Positions 56,500 to 64,000 of a stretch of DNA of 64,000 bases are shown here, in pieces. The first letter of the stretch is position 1; each line of letters opens with the position of its first letter. The notes under the pieces were generated by a model. It made no database searches. It was not told where the DNA came from and saw only the letters and a program-made list of their open reading frames with translations. Both the position numbers and the translations under genes were made by a program. Where the stretch lies: assembly GCA_934255405.1 (NCBI GenBank), contig CAKQNT010000006.1:1-64000 (forward strand), read 5' to 3'. This stretch comes from an uncultured Alphaproteobacteria bacterium (lineage in GTDB: Bacteria > Pseudomonadota > Alphaproteobacteria > RF32 > CAG-239).

Positions 56500-57651
56500 A
56501 TGTTTAGATCTAAATTGTTAATGTCTGCCGCCTTGGTTTGCGGTATGTTTTCTCAAATAGCCGCCGCCGGAGCGATTGAAACAAAGGCACGCAACCTGAT
56601 ATTGATGGATTATGACACCGGACAATATCTTTATACCAAAGATGCTCAAAAGATGATTCCGCCGGCCTCTATGAGTAAACTGATGACTGTATATATCTTG
56701 TTTAGCAAACTCAAAGACGGCAGTCTCTCTCTGGACGATACTTTTACCGTCAGCGAAAACGCGTGGCGGCGGGGCGGAGCGGCCAGCGGAGGCTCGACAA
56801 TGTTTCTTAAGATTGGCGATAAGGTCAGAGTTGAAGATTTGCTGAAGGGAATTATTATTCAATCCGGCAACGATGCCTGCATTGTTGCGGCGGAGAATTT
56901 GGCCGGTAGTGAAGAAGACTTTGCGGTAGAAATGAACAAGATGGCGAAAAAAATCGGTTTGGAAAATTCGCATTTTGCCAATGCAACCGGTTTGCCGCAT
57001 CCGGATCATCGGATGTCGGTGGAAGATTTGGCTAAATTGGCTCGTCATATAATTGCCGAATTTCCGCAATACTACCATCTGTTTTCGCAAAAAGAATTTG
57101 TTTATCAGAATATTCGTCAAGGCAATCGCAATCCGCTGCTCTACAGTATGCCTTATGCCGATGGTCTCAAGACCGGACATACTGATGAAGCCGGATATTG
57201 TCTGACCGCTTCGGCCAAAAAAGGCGACCGCCGTTTGATTGGTGTGTTTAGCGGGCTCAACTCCAACAAAGAACGCTCGGAGGAGGCTGATAAAATTATG
57301 AGTTGGGGTTTCCGTGAGTTTGATAACTATACCATTCTTAAAAAAGGCGCCAAAATTTATGATATGCCGGTGTGGTACGGAACTGCTAAGACAGTGCCGA
57401 TGGTGGTTTCTCAAGATGTGGTGCGCACTCTGCAAAAGAGCCGCTCCGACGAGATTAAACTGGTTGCGGTTTATGACAAACCGGTCAAAGCTCCGGTCAA
57501 GGCCGGACAGCAGATTGGCGTGGTTAAGGCCGAGATTCCGGGGCAACCTGATTTGGAGATGCCATTGGTAGCTGCGGCAGATGTGCCGGAAGTGGGAATT
57601 TGGGGACGTATTCGCAAAAATATTTCTTATCTGTTGCTGGGAGCGGAATAA
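56500..57651 (+). CDS. dacA: D-alanyl-D-alanine carboxypeptidase (PBP5/DacA type)
   Basis: Removes the terminal D-Ala from peptidoglycan pentapeptides at the outer face of the inner membrane. The 383-residue protein has a signal peptide (about residues 1-24), the SxxK motif S57-M-S-K60 (PPASMSKLM), SGN in IIQSGNDAC, and KTG in LKTGHTDEAGYC, then the PBP5_C domain and a C-terminal amphipathic/hydrophobic anchor (GRIRKNISYLLLG). This is the class A low-molecular-weight PBP layout. The stop overlaps the tmk start (TAATG). Confidence 0.95.
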   Translation: MFRSKLLMSAALVCGMFSQIAAAGAIETKARNLILMDYDTGQYLYTKDAQKMIPPASMSKLMTVYILFSKLKDGSLSLDDTFTVSENAWRRGGAASGGSTMFLKIGDKVRVEDLLKGIIIQSGNDACIVAAENLAGSEEDFAVEMNKMAKKIGLENSHFANATGLPHPDHRMSVEDLAKLARHIIAEFPQYYHLFSQKEFVYQNIRQGNRNPLLYSMPYADGLKTGHTDEAGYCLTASAKKGDRRLIGVFSGLNSNKERSEEADKIMSWGFREFDNYTILKKGAKIYDMPVWYGTAKTVPMVVSQDVVRTLQKSRSDEIKLVAVYDKPVKAPVKAGQQIGVVKAEIPGQPDLEMPLVAAADVPEVGIWGRIRKNISYLLLGAE

Positions 57652-58295
57652 TGAACGGGCGTTTTATCACTTTTGAGGGCGGAGAAGGTACCGGCAAATC
57701 TACTCAAATTAAATTGCTGGCAGAGTTTTTGCACTCTCGAGGGATAAATGCCGAAGTAACCAAAGAGCCTGGGGGAACCCCGCTAGGACAAGAGTTGCGC
57801 CATATTTTGGTTACCGGCGATAAAGACAAAATGGATGCGGTTACCGAAGCTTTGTTGTTCTTTGCCGACCGCCACAACCACCTTACCTCTAAGGTTTGGC
57901 CGGCTATGGGTGACGGCAAGTGGGTTTTGAGCGATAGATTTGCCGATTCTACCAAAGCTTATCAGTATTATGGGCACAATGGTCGAGTATCGGCAGAAAT
58001 GCTTGATGAGCTGTATAAAATCTCGGTTGGTGATTTTAAGCCGGATTTGACTATTATATTGGATATTGCTCCGGAAATCGGAATCCGTCGTTCTTTGGAA
58101 AAGGCCGCCGGTGTATCTGAAAAAGAGATTCGTTTTGAGGGGATAGATATCGGTTTTCATAAGCGCCTGCGCCAGGGATTTTTGGAAATCGCCGCTGCAG
58201 AACCGGAGCGCTGTGTGGTGCTTAATGCAGATAAGAGTATTGAAGAACTGCATTCTGATATTGTAAAGGTGGTTACTGAAAGGTTGGGGATATAG
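57651..58295 (+). CDS. tmk: Thymidylate kinase
   Basis: Phosphorylates dTMP to dTDP. From ATG 57651 the product is 214 residues with P-loop FEGGEGTGKSTQIKLLA near residue 7, the DR-x motif VLSDRFADSTKAYQ and the lid-side region EKAAGVSEKEIRFEG. The open frame extends upstream into dacA but ATG 57651 gives the standard N-terminus. It overlaps dacA by one base and is followed by holB, whose GTG shares the last base of the tmk stop. Confidence 0.96.
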   Translation: MNGRFITFEGGEGTGKSTQIKLLAEFLHSRGINAEVTKEPGGTPLGQELRHILVTGDKDKMDAVTEALLFFADRHNHLTSKVWPAMGDGKWVLSDRFADSTKAYQYYGHNGRVSAEMLDELYKISVGDFKPDLTIILDIAPEIGIRRSLEKAAGVSEKEIRFEGIDIGFHKRLRQGFLEIAAAEPERCVVLNADKSIEELHSDIVKVVTERLGI

Positions 58296-59344
58296 TGGAG
58301 CCGGAATCGACAGAGCCGCAATATAACACCTATCTTCTCGGACACGCCGACGCCGAGCAATTGTTCTTGCGCTGTTGGCAAAACAAGTCATTGCATAATT
58401 CGTGGCTGATTTCCGGTATTAAGGGCATCGGCAAGGCGACATTGGCTTTTCGGTTGGCGCGGTTTATCTTGAGTGCTGATGAGGCTAATCGGCAAAAGTA
58501 CACCAGTTTAGATGTTTCTCCGGATTCCTCGGCATACAAACTGATTGCAAATAATGCGCACCCAGATTTTAAGGTTTTGCAGCGAGACTATACTGATACC
58601 GACCGCAAAAAAATTCTCAAAGCCATTAAAGACGGAGATCGTTTGAGCCCCGAAGAGCTCAAAGAGCTCAAAAAATCTGCATTTATTCGTGTAGATGATG
58701 TACGCACGGTTAATGAATTTTTATCTCGGCGTTCTTCCGGCGATGGCTGGCGCGTGGTGCTGATAGACAGCGTTGATGATATGAACTCGGCGGCGGCTAA
58801 TGCAGTGCTCAAAATCTTGGAGGAGCCGCCGTATAAGACTCTGATGTTGCTAATCAGCCACAACCCTAACAAACTGTTGCCGACTATTCGTTCCCGATGC
58901 TCTAAACTGGAATTGAAGCCGCTGCAGGATGCTGAGGTTGCCAGTCTTTTGCGCCGCTATCGTCCGAATCTTCCGGAGGCTCAGGTTAAAAAAATTACTG
59001 CGATTGCTTCAGGTAGTATCGGCAAGGCAATAAATTATGCCGATAATGATGCTGCCGGCAGGTACGATGATTTGTGCGCTTTGCTTTCTGCCGGAAGTCA
59101 TTTTAAGACCGCAGATGTGCTGGATTTTTGCGCAGAAGCGGTTGCTTCTGAAGAAAGTTTTGATTTGACAGAGGAGTTGATTCTCAAGTTTTTGAGTGAG
59201 AAAGCCAAACATACCGACAAAGTTACGGAAACCGCCGATTGTTGGAGTGCCGCTATCAAGATATTTGCCGAAACCGATAGCTTAAACCTTGATAAAAAGC
59301 AGGCGTTGATAAATATTATTGTAAATATTTGCAAAAAAATTTAA
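58295..59344 (+). CDS. holB: DNA polymerase III delta' subunit
   Basis: Clamp-loader subunit. The 349-residue protein has the degenerate AAA+ P-loop GIKGIGKATLAFRLA, VVLIDSVDDMNSAAANAVLK, LEEPPYKTLMLLISH and the SRC motif TIRSRCSKLEL. No cysteine cluster of the zinc module is seen between the P-loop and the following region, as in some Alphaproteobacteria. The tmk-holB order and coupling are common in bacteria. Start GTG 58295 overlapping the tmk stop. Confidence 0.93.
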   Translation: MEPESTEPQYNTYLLGHADAEQLFLRCWQNKSLHNSWLISGIKGIGKATLAFRLARFILSADEANRQKYTSLDVSPDSSAYKLIANNAHPDFKVLQRDYTDTDRKKILKAIKDGDRLSPEELKELKKSAFIRVDDVRTVNEFLSRRSSGDGWRVVLIDSVDDMNSAAANAVLKILEEPPYKTLMLLISHNPNKLLPTIRSRCSKLELKPLQDAEVASLLRRYRPNLPEAQVKKITAIASGSIGKAINYADNDAAGRYDDLCALLSAGSHFKTADVLDFCAEAVASEESFDLTEELILKFLSEKAKHTDKVTETADCWSAAIKIFAETDSLNLDKKQALINIIVNICKKI

Positions 59345-59353
59345 GAGGAAGTT

Positions 59354-60151
59354 ATGTTAGTAGATAGTCATTGCCATCTGGACTTTGATGATTTTGAAGA
59401 TGATATGGACGAAATTATAGGCCGCGCGAGAGAAAACGGAGTCAATATGATTCTGAATGCCGGCAATAATTTGGACGAGTTGCCCAATCAGTTGGCGCTT
59501 TCTGAGCAGTATCCGTTTATATATGCCGCTGTAGGTGTGCATCCACACAATGCTGCCGAATACCCGAATCTGACAGCAGAAGATATTTTGCCGCATACCA
59601 AGCACAAAAAAGTTATCGGAATCGGAGAGACCGGCTTGGATTACTATTATGACTATGCGCCTAAAGATTTACAGATAAAATTGTTGCGCGAGCACATAAG
59701 AGCGGCGCAAGAAAGCAGTTTGCCGATTATTATTCATAACCGCGATTCTGATGATGATATGGCGGCAGTTTTGGGTGAAGAATATAAGAAAAAGCCGTTT
59801 GCCGGAGTAATTCATTGCTTTAATTCTTCGAAAGAATTTGCTGAATTTGCTCTTTCTATCGGTTTTTATATTTCTGCTTCGGGAATGATTACTTTTAACA
59901 AATGCGGTGAGTTGCGGGATATTTTTGCCACGCTGCCGCTGAATCGGTTGTTGGTGGAAACAGATTCGCCGTTTTTGGCGCCGATTCCCGAACGCGGACA
60001 CCGTAACGAGCCGGCGTTTGTGCGCTATACGGCCGAAAAATTGTCGCAGATAAGAGATATGTCTTTTGATGAGATTGCGCAGGTTACGTCTGATAATTTT
60101 TGCAATTTGTTCCGCAAAGCCAGTGATAAGGGGCGGAGGGACTATAAATGA
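59354..60151 (+). CDS. tatD: TatD family hydrolase
   Basis: Metal-dependent deoxyribonuclease/hydrolase of the amidohydrolase superfamily. The 265-residue TIM-barrel protein starts LVDSHCHLDFDDF (metal ligands), has AAVGVHPHNAAEY, IGIGETGLDYYYD, PIIIHNRDSDDDM, GVIHCFNSSKEFA and LLVETDSPFLAPIP, all TatD signatures. RBS AGAGGAAG precedes ATG 59354. It overlaps the next gene by ATGA; the holB-tatD-MBL order around metG is conserved in Alphaproteobacteria. Confidence 0.96.
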   Translation: MLVDSHCHLDFDDFEDDMDEIIGRARENGVNMILNAGNNLDELPNQLALSEQYPFIYAAVGVHPHNAAEYPNLTAEDILPHTKHKKVIGIGETGLDYYYDYAPKDLQIKLLREHIRAAQESSLPIIIHNRDSDDDMAAVLGEEYKKKPFAGVIHCFNSSKEFAEFALSIGFYISASGMITFNKCGELRDIFATLPLNRLLVETDSPFLAPIPERGHRNEPAFVRYTAEKLSQIRDMSFDEIAQVTSDNFCNLFRKASDKGRRDYK

Positions 60152-60936
60152 GTTATGTCATTTTTGCCGGCACGGGCGCTGCCCCCGGAGTTCCGTCTTT
60201 GAGCAATGGTTGGGGATTTTGCGATAAGGATAATCCGCGCAATGTGCGCCGCCGTATCGGCACATATTATAATTTTAACGGTACGGAAATTTTGGTGGAT
60301 ACATCGCCGGATTTGCGGATGCAACTGTTGGATAATCAAATCAGAAGACTTGATGCGGTGCTCTATACTCACTCACACGCTGATCATTTGCATGGTATAG
60401 ATGATTTGCGGGAGATAAATCGTATCAACCATTGCAATCTGGATTTTTATGCGGTTGCAGATGTTCTTTCTACAATTAAAAAACGTTTTGGGTATCTTAT
60501 ATCTTCTCCTAAAAAGGTCAAAAATGTAATAAGTTCTCCGAGTTTGGTTGGTCACAAGGTTAAGTGTAATCATGAATTTTGGATCAAAGATGTAAAGATT
60601 ACGCCGCTGAAACTATGCGGACACAATGTGCCGTCTAATGGCTATTTGTTTAATGACGGAGAGGTTGCCCACATTGCTGATTTTAAGAAGATGCCGTCTT
60701 CGACGATTAAACAGCTTACGCAGCACAAGGTAAAACTTTTGGTGTTGCCGCTGACGACTCCATACGGGCAAACCTACCACGCCGGTTGGAATGAAATTTT
60801 GGCTTATATAGAAAAAATTAATCCTGAGAAGGTTATTATTAACCACATGGCAACCGAATGTGATTATGATGCTTTGTTGAAAGCAGCTCCGGAAAACGTT
60901 ATTCCGGCGTATGATAATATGAAGATAGAACTATAA
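60148..60936 (+). CDS. MBL-fold metal-dependent hydrolase (PhnP-like)
   Basis: A 262-residue metallo-beta-lactamase-fold protein, beginning MSYVIFAGTGAAPGVPSL (the G-T-G-x-x-x-GVP opening of the PhnP/lipoate-hydrolase-like group), with TSPDLRMQLL, the metal motif YTHSHADHLHGIDDL near residue 72, then HIADFKKM and INHMATECDYD. Relatives cleave cyclic phosphodiesters; the substrate here is unknown. It is coupled to tatD by a 4-bp overlap, and a DHH protein gene follows after 13 bp. Confidence 0.9.
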   Translation: MSYVIFAGTGAAPGVPSLSNGWGFCDKDNPRNVRRRIGTYYNFNGTEILVDTSPDLRMQLLDNQIRRLDAVLYTHSHADHLHGIDDLREINRINHCNLDFYAVADVLSTIKKRFGYLISSPKKVKNVISSPSLVGHKVKCNHEFWIKDVKITPLKLCGHNVPSNGYLFNDGEVAHIADFKKMPSSTIKQLTQHKVKLLVLPLTTPYGQTYHAGWNEILAYIEKINPEKVIINHMATECDYDALLKAAPENVIPAYDNMKIEL

Positions 60937-60949
60937 AGGAATAAATAAA

Positions 60950-61804
60950 ATGTTGTGTATATACCATATTGCGGATCATGACGGCAAGGGCTCTGCTGCC
61001 ATTGTCAAACGCAAATTTCCCGAAGCAGAAGTTATGGGATTGAATCACGATATGGATATACCGTTTGAAGAAATTCGCAAACATGATAAAATTGTTATCT
61101 GCGATATTGCTTTGCCATTGGATTTTATGTTTGAATTAAACGAAACTAAAGATTTGACTTGGATTGATCATCATGCCTCGGTTATTTATATGTATGACAA
61201 GGCTATGGCTAAAGGCGGACAAAAAGAGATTAAAGGGTTGCGTCGGATTGGAACGGCGGCTATACGTTTGACCTGGGAATATTTTAATCCGCAGGTTCCG
61301 GCTCCGGAAGGCGTGGTGCTGCTGGGGCTGAACGATGTTTTTGATTTGCGCGATCAGCGGGTGCGGCCGTTTGAATATGCGTTCCAATCTTTGGGCGTAA
61401 ATCGTCCAACCGATGACACGTGGGATTCTTTGCTCGACGGCACCTTAAATATTGAGGAAATGGTCGAAAAAGGAAATTGTATATTGTCATGGATAAAAAT
61501 CCGCAATATCCGTTTGGTGCATAGTATGGCTTTTGACAGCAAATATATGGGGTATAAATGCATTTGCGCCAATATGCCGCAGGGGTATTCGGAGTTTTTT
61601 GATTCGGTGCCGAATATTAAGGATTATGATTTTATGTGTAACTTCTATATGAACCGAAATAATTTGTGGAATTTGTCATTCTATACAACCAAAGACAATG
61701 TTGATGTTTCTAAAATTGCCGCAACTTTCGGCGGCGGCGGGCATGTTAGAGCGGCCGGAGCGTCCAAACTCAAAAAACTGCCGGAGTTTTTATCAAAAAT
61801 TTAA
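60950..61804 (+). CDS. DHH-family phosphohydrolase-like protein
   Basis: A 284-residue protein with motifs of DHH phosphoesterases: IYHIADHDGKGSAAIVK (the D-x-D-G-x-x-S/A site), IVICDIALPL, LTWIDHHASVI (the DHH box), and a C-terminal GGGGHVRAAGAS (DHHA1 motif). It is smaller than RecJ and has no OB domain, so it is closer to oligoribonuclease/pAp phosphatase-like (NrnA) or related small DHH proteins. The substrate is inferred to be a small phosphodiester. AAAGGAA precedes ATG 60950. A terminator closes the unit. Confidence 0.88.
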   Translation: MLCIYHIADHDGKGSAAIVKRKFPEAEVMGLNHDMDIPFEEIRKHDKIVICDIALPLDFMFELNETKDLTWIDHHASVIYMYDKAMAKGGQKEIKGLRRIGTAAIRLTWEYFNPQVPAPEGVVLLGLNDVFDLRDQRVRPFEYAFQSLGVNRPTDDTWDSLLDGTLNIEEMVEKGNCILSWIKIRNIRLVHSMAFDSKYMGYKCICANMPQGYSEFFDSVPNIKDYDFMCNFYMNRNNLWNLSFYTTKDNVDVSKIAATFGGGGHVRAAGASKLKKLPEFLSKI

Positions 61805-61810
61805 GCTTAA

Positions 61811-61838
61811 ACAAAAGCCTGTTGATCAGGCTTTTTTG
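61811..61838 (+). terminator. Terminator after the DHH protein gene
   Basis: AAAAGCCTG-ttgat-CAGGCTTTTTT hairpin with a T-run, 7 bp after the stop. It ends the holB-tatD-MBL-DHH run and implies a separate metG promoter in 61839-61945. Confidence 0.9.
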
Positions 61839-61945
61839 TTGGCAAAAATCCTGCAATTCCGGTTTTTTTATGCTTGAGATATTTGGAAAATGTTGTAAAA
61901 TCGCTCCCGTAAAAACAAGAACAAATAAATTCGGAGATTTTATAA

Positions 61946-63643
61946 ATGTCTAAAGTACTGATTACCTCGGCGTTGCCATATATTAACGGCGTTCCGCACC
62001 TTGGCCACATGGTTGGCTGTCTGCTGCCATCTGATATCTATGCGCGCTATATGCGAATGCAGGGTAATGATGTGCTTTATATTGCCGGTACCGATGAACA
62101 CGGCACAACTTCTGAGGTTGGTGCCCTCAAAGAGGGAATGGACGTCCAGTCTTATTGCGATATGTATCATGCCCGCCATGCTCAGACTTATAAGGACTTT
62201 AATCTTTCGTTTGATTATTTTGGGCGCACTTCCAGCGAACAGAACAAAAAAGCGACATATCATATTTTTGAGCAGTTGGATAAAAACGGCTTTATAGAAG
62301 AGCGCACAATCAAACAAGTTTATTCGGTTGATGATAAAATGTTTTTGGCTGATCGCTACATTACCGGCACGTGCCCTTATTGCGGCTATGAAAAAGCCCG
62401 CGGCGACCAGTGTGAAAATTGCACCAAAGTATTGGAACCGACAGATTTGATTAATCCTAAAAGCTCAATTTCCGGTTCGACTAATCTGGAAGTTAGAGAG
62501 ACCAAACACCTGTTTTTGAATCTGCCTAAAATTGAACAACGTCTGAGCGAATGGCTCAAGACCAAAGAGCCGTTCTGGCCTGATGTGGCATATACTATTG
62601 CTCAGAAATGGCTCAAAGAAGGACTGCAGCCGCGTTGTATTACCCGTGACCTTAAATGGGGTTTTCCGGTAAACAAAGAGGGATATGAAGACAAAGTATT
62701 TTATGTTTGGTTTGATGCGCCAATCGGCTATATCGGCATTACCATGGAATGGGCAGATCAGAATCCGGCAGAGCGGAATTGGAAAGATTGGTGGCTTGAT
62801 GCCAAAGATGTCCGCTATGTGGAATTTATGGGCAAGGACAACGTTCCTTATCACTCAATTACATTTCCGGCGACCTTGCTCGGCACCGGCGAAAACTGGA
62901 CGATGGTAGATTATCTTAAGGGTATGAGCTATCTGACTTATGAGGGTGGCAAATTCTCTAAGTCAGAAAAACGCGGAATCTTTGCGGAAGACGCAATCAA
63001 GGAATTTCCGGCAGATTATTGGCGCTATTGGTTGATGAGCAATGCTCCGGAGGGTTCGGATTCTTCGTTTAGCTTTGATTTGTTTGCGTCCGTAATCAAC
63101 AAAGACCTTAATGGCGTGTTGGGTAACTTTGTTTCTCGCGTGCTGAAGATGACATCTTCTAAGCTGGGCGATACGGTTCCGGCTTGTGCCGAGTTGACCA
63201 CGGCGGAAAAAGACCTGATTGCCAATTTACAAACCAGAGTTAATGACTATTTCAAATATATGGATGAGATGGAATTTCGCAAGGCGATGAACGAGTTGCG
63301 AGCAATTTGGGTTGAGGGCAACAACTATATTTCAACTACCGAGCCATGGACGGTTATTAAGACAGATGCCACTCGCGCGGCAGCTATTTTGAATATATGT
63401 ATTAACCTGATTCGCATTTTTGCGATTTTGAGCGCGCCGGTTATGCCTGCTGTTTCTGCCGCTATGCTGGAACGTTTGGGCTTGAAGGCGGAGGATATGC
63501 CGTCGCTTAAAGGCTTTGATGTGGCTGAAGAAATTGCCGCCGTTAAAGCGGGCGCTCCGTTTACAATAGGCGATGCGCTGTTTGAGCGGATTACTCCGGA
63601 ACGGGTTGAAGAACTTAAACAAAAATATGGGAGCCAAAAATAA
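61946..63643 (+). CDS. metG: Methionyl-tRNA synthetase
   Basis: Charges tRNA-Met. The 565-residue class I synthetase has the HIGH motif as HLGH (YINGVPHLGHM near residue 11), a zinc-binding knuckle CPYCGYEKARGDQCENC, the variant KMSKS box KFSKSEKRG, and the anticodon-binding helical domain. The zinc knuckle and KFSKS place it in the MetG group with one knuckle. It lacks the C-terminal tRNA-binding extension found in some bacteria, so it ends after the anticodon domain. GGAG precedes ATG 61946. The stop overlaps the next gene (TAATG). Confidence 0.97.
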   Translation: MSKVLITSALPYINGVPHLGHMVGCLLPSDIYARYMRMQGNDVLYIAGTDEHGTTSEVGALKEGMDVQSYCDMYHARHAQTYKDFNLSFDYFGRTSSEQNKKATYHIFEQLDKNGFIEERTIKQVYSVDDKMFLADRYITGTCPYCGYEKARGDQCENCTKVLEPTDLINPKSSISGSTNLEVRETKHLFLNLPKIEQRLSEWLKTKEPFWPDVAYTIAQKWLKEGLQPRCITRDLKWGFPVNKEGYEDKVFYVWFDAPIGYIGITMEWADQNPAERNWKDWWLDAKDVRYVEFMGKDNVPYHSITFPATLLGTGENWTMVDYLKGMSYLTYEGGKFSKSEKRGIFAEDAIKEFPADYWRYWLMSNAPEGSDSSFSFDLFASVINKDLNGVLGNFVSRVLKMTSSKLGDTVPACAELTTAEKDLIANLQTRVNDYFKYMDEMEFRKAMNELRAIWVEGNNYISTTEPWTVIKTDATRAAAILNICINLIRIFAILSAPVMPAVSAAMLERLGLKAEDMPSLKGFDVAEEIAAVKAGAPFTIGDALFERITPERVEELKQKYGSQK

Positions 63644-64000
63644 TGATAAAGCGCCGCAGAGAAAGAGATGATGACTATATCGGTCCGTTGAGAGGCTGGC
63701 CGAAGTTTTTTCATCGTCTGTTTTTGCTGGTAACATTTCCGCTACGTAAGCCGCTGTGGACTTTGTTGGTTTTGTTGGTGATGTTTTTGGCTCCGACTTT
63801 TCGCGGTATCAAACCGGCAGAAGTACATTTGTGGTATTGGCAGCAGCTTAAGAGCTCATCTGATGCCATCAGCACCACGGTTGCCGACAAGGCCAAAACT
63901 ATTACTGACAGTCTGCCGATGGTTGCGGTTCCTGAATCTGAGAATCCGCCGGCAAAAGTTGTGGAAGTGCCAGTTAAAAAAAGTTCGCGCACTATGTTTG
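63643..64000 (+). CDS. Membrane-anchored hypothetical protein (partial, cut by window edge)
   Basis: Starts ATG 63643, overlapping the metG stop (TAATG), and runs off the window after 119 codons. The N-terminus is very basic and acidic (MIKRRRERDDDYIGPLRGW), followed by one membrane span at about residues 37-53 (PLWTLLVLLVMFLAPTF) and a mainly extracytoplasmic Ser/Lys/Pro-rich segment. No domain is recognised in the visible part. Translational coupling to metG suggests co-transcription. Confidence 0.75.
   Translation, partial: MIKRRRERDDDYIGPLRGWPKFFHRLFLLVTFPLRKPLWTLLVLLVMFLAPTFRGIKPAEVHLWYWQQLKSSSDAISTTVADKAKTITDSLPMVAVPESENPPAKVVEVPVKKSSRTMF

Noticed and set aside
56518..57546. 342-codon minus-strand ORF opposite dacA
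   Set aside because: Antisense shadow of dacA, which has all catalytic motifs.

Overview
The window is chromosomal DNA from an alphaproteobacterium of moderately low GC. The best single clue is the recA promoter, which carries a GTTC-N7-GTTC direct repeat, the LexA (SOS) box typical of Alphaproteobacteria. Supporting clues are the gene set (DUF502, DUF192, DUF3035 lipoprotein next to lspA, paired M16 peptidases, an alphaproteobacterial-style RpoD with an acidic insert) and Gram-negative envelope genes (lpxK, waaA, lspA, mltB, rlpA). A flagellin C-terminus at the left edge and a FliN-like protein imply a motile cell. Assignment to an uncultured host-associated low-GC lineage is inference only.

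Layout. 1-5.2 kb: flagellin tail, a dispersed repeat block, the macromolecular-synthesis pair dnaG-rpoD, and an orphan minus-strand gene. 5.2-12.3 kb: a CAU-anticodon tRNA with an unusual 3' tail element, a TerB-like protein, a P-loop kinase, kdgK, a short divergent metK behind a SAM-II/SAM-V-like leader, an OmpH/Skp chaperone, an orphan gene and a GT4 glycosyltransferase. 12.3-21 kb: recA with its SOS promoter, a YihY protein, fabI, sppA and gatCAB interrupted by a structured repeat. 21-31.8 kb: DUF192/Panacea pair, OmpA-like lipoprotein, recJ, DUF502, divergent recG and mfd. 31.8-41.8 kb: tRNA-Leu, mgtE, lspA-DUF3035-M16-M16, pgi, mutL, a ZIP transporter, tRNA-Ser(GCT). 41.9-45.0 kb: an accessory three-gene cassette (degenerate SNF2-like protein, IbrA-like PP-loop protein, IbrB/ParB-like protein). 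45-48.3 kb (minus): fliN-like, DUF374 acyltransferase, waaA, lpxK. 48.4-51.4 kb: lon and hup. 51.5-54.2 kb: a gene-poor accessory stretch between tRNA-Val and tRNA-Ser(TGA) with an unrecognised protein, a candidate small RNA and more tRNA tail elements. 54.2-64 kb: mltB, rlpA, dacA, tmk, holB, tatD, MBL hydrolase, DHH protein, metG and a gene cut by the right edge.

The core genes group into DNA repair and recombination (recA, recG, recJ, mfd, mutL), translation (gatCAB, metG, tRNAs), lipid A and envelope biogenesis (lpxK, waaA, lspA, mltB, rlpA, dacA), proteostasis (lon, sppA, M16 pair, Skp) and replication/transcription (dnaG, rpoD, holB, tmk).

The most unusual content: (1) the SNF2-like/IbrA/IbrB cassette, in which the SNF2-like protein has lost its ATPase motifs; (2) elements downstream of three of five tRNAs that repeat the tRNA 3' end in sense and antisense, each with its own hairpin terminator, two of them sharing a roughly 90-bp body with compensatory changes; (3) eight copies of a long nested palindrome with covarying stems, placed just after stop codons; (4) a probable SAM-responsive leader on a minimal metK; (5) a candidate minus-strand small RNA between tRNA-Val and tRNA-Ser.
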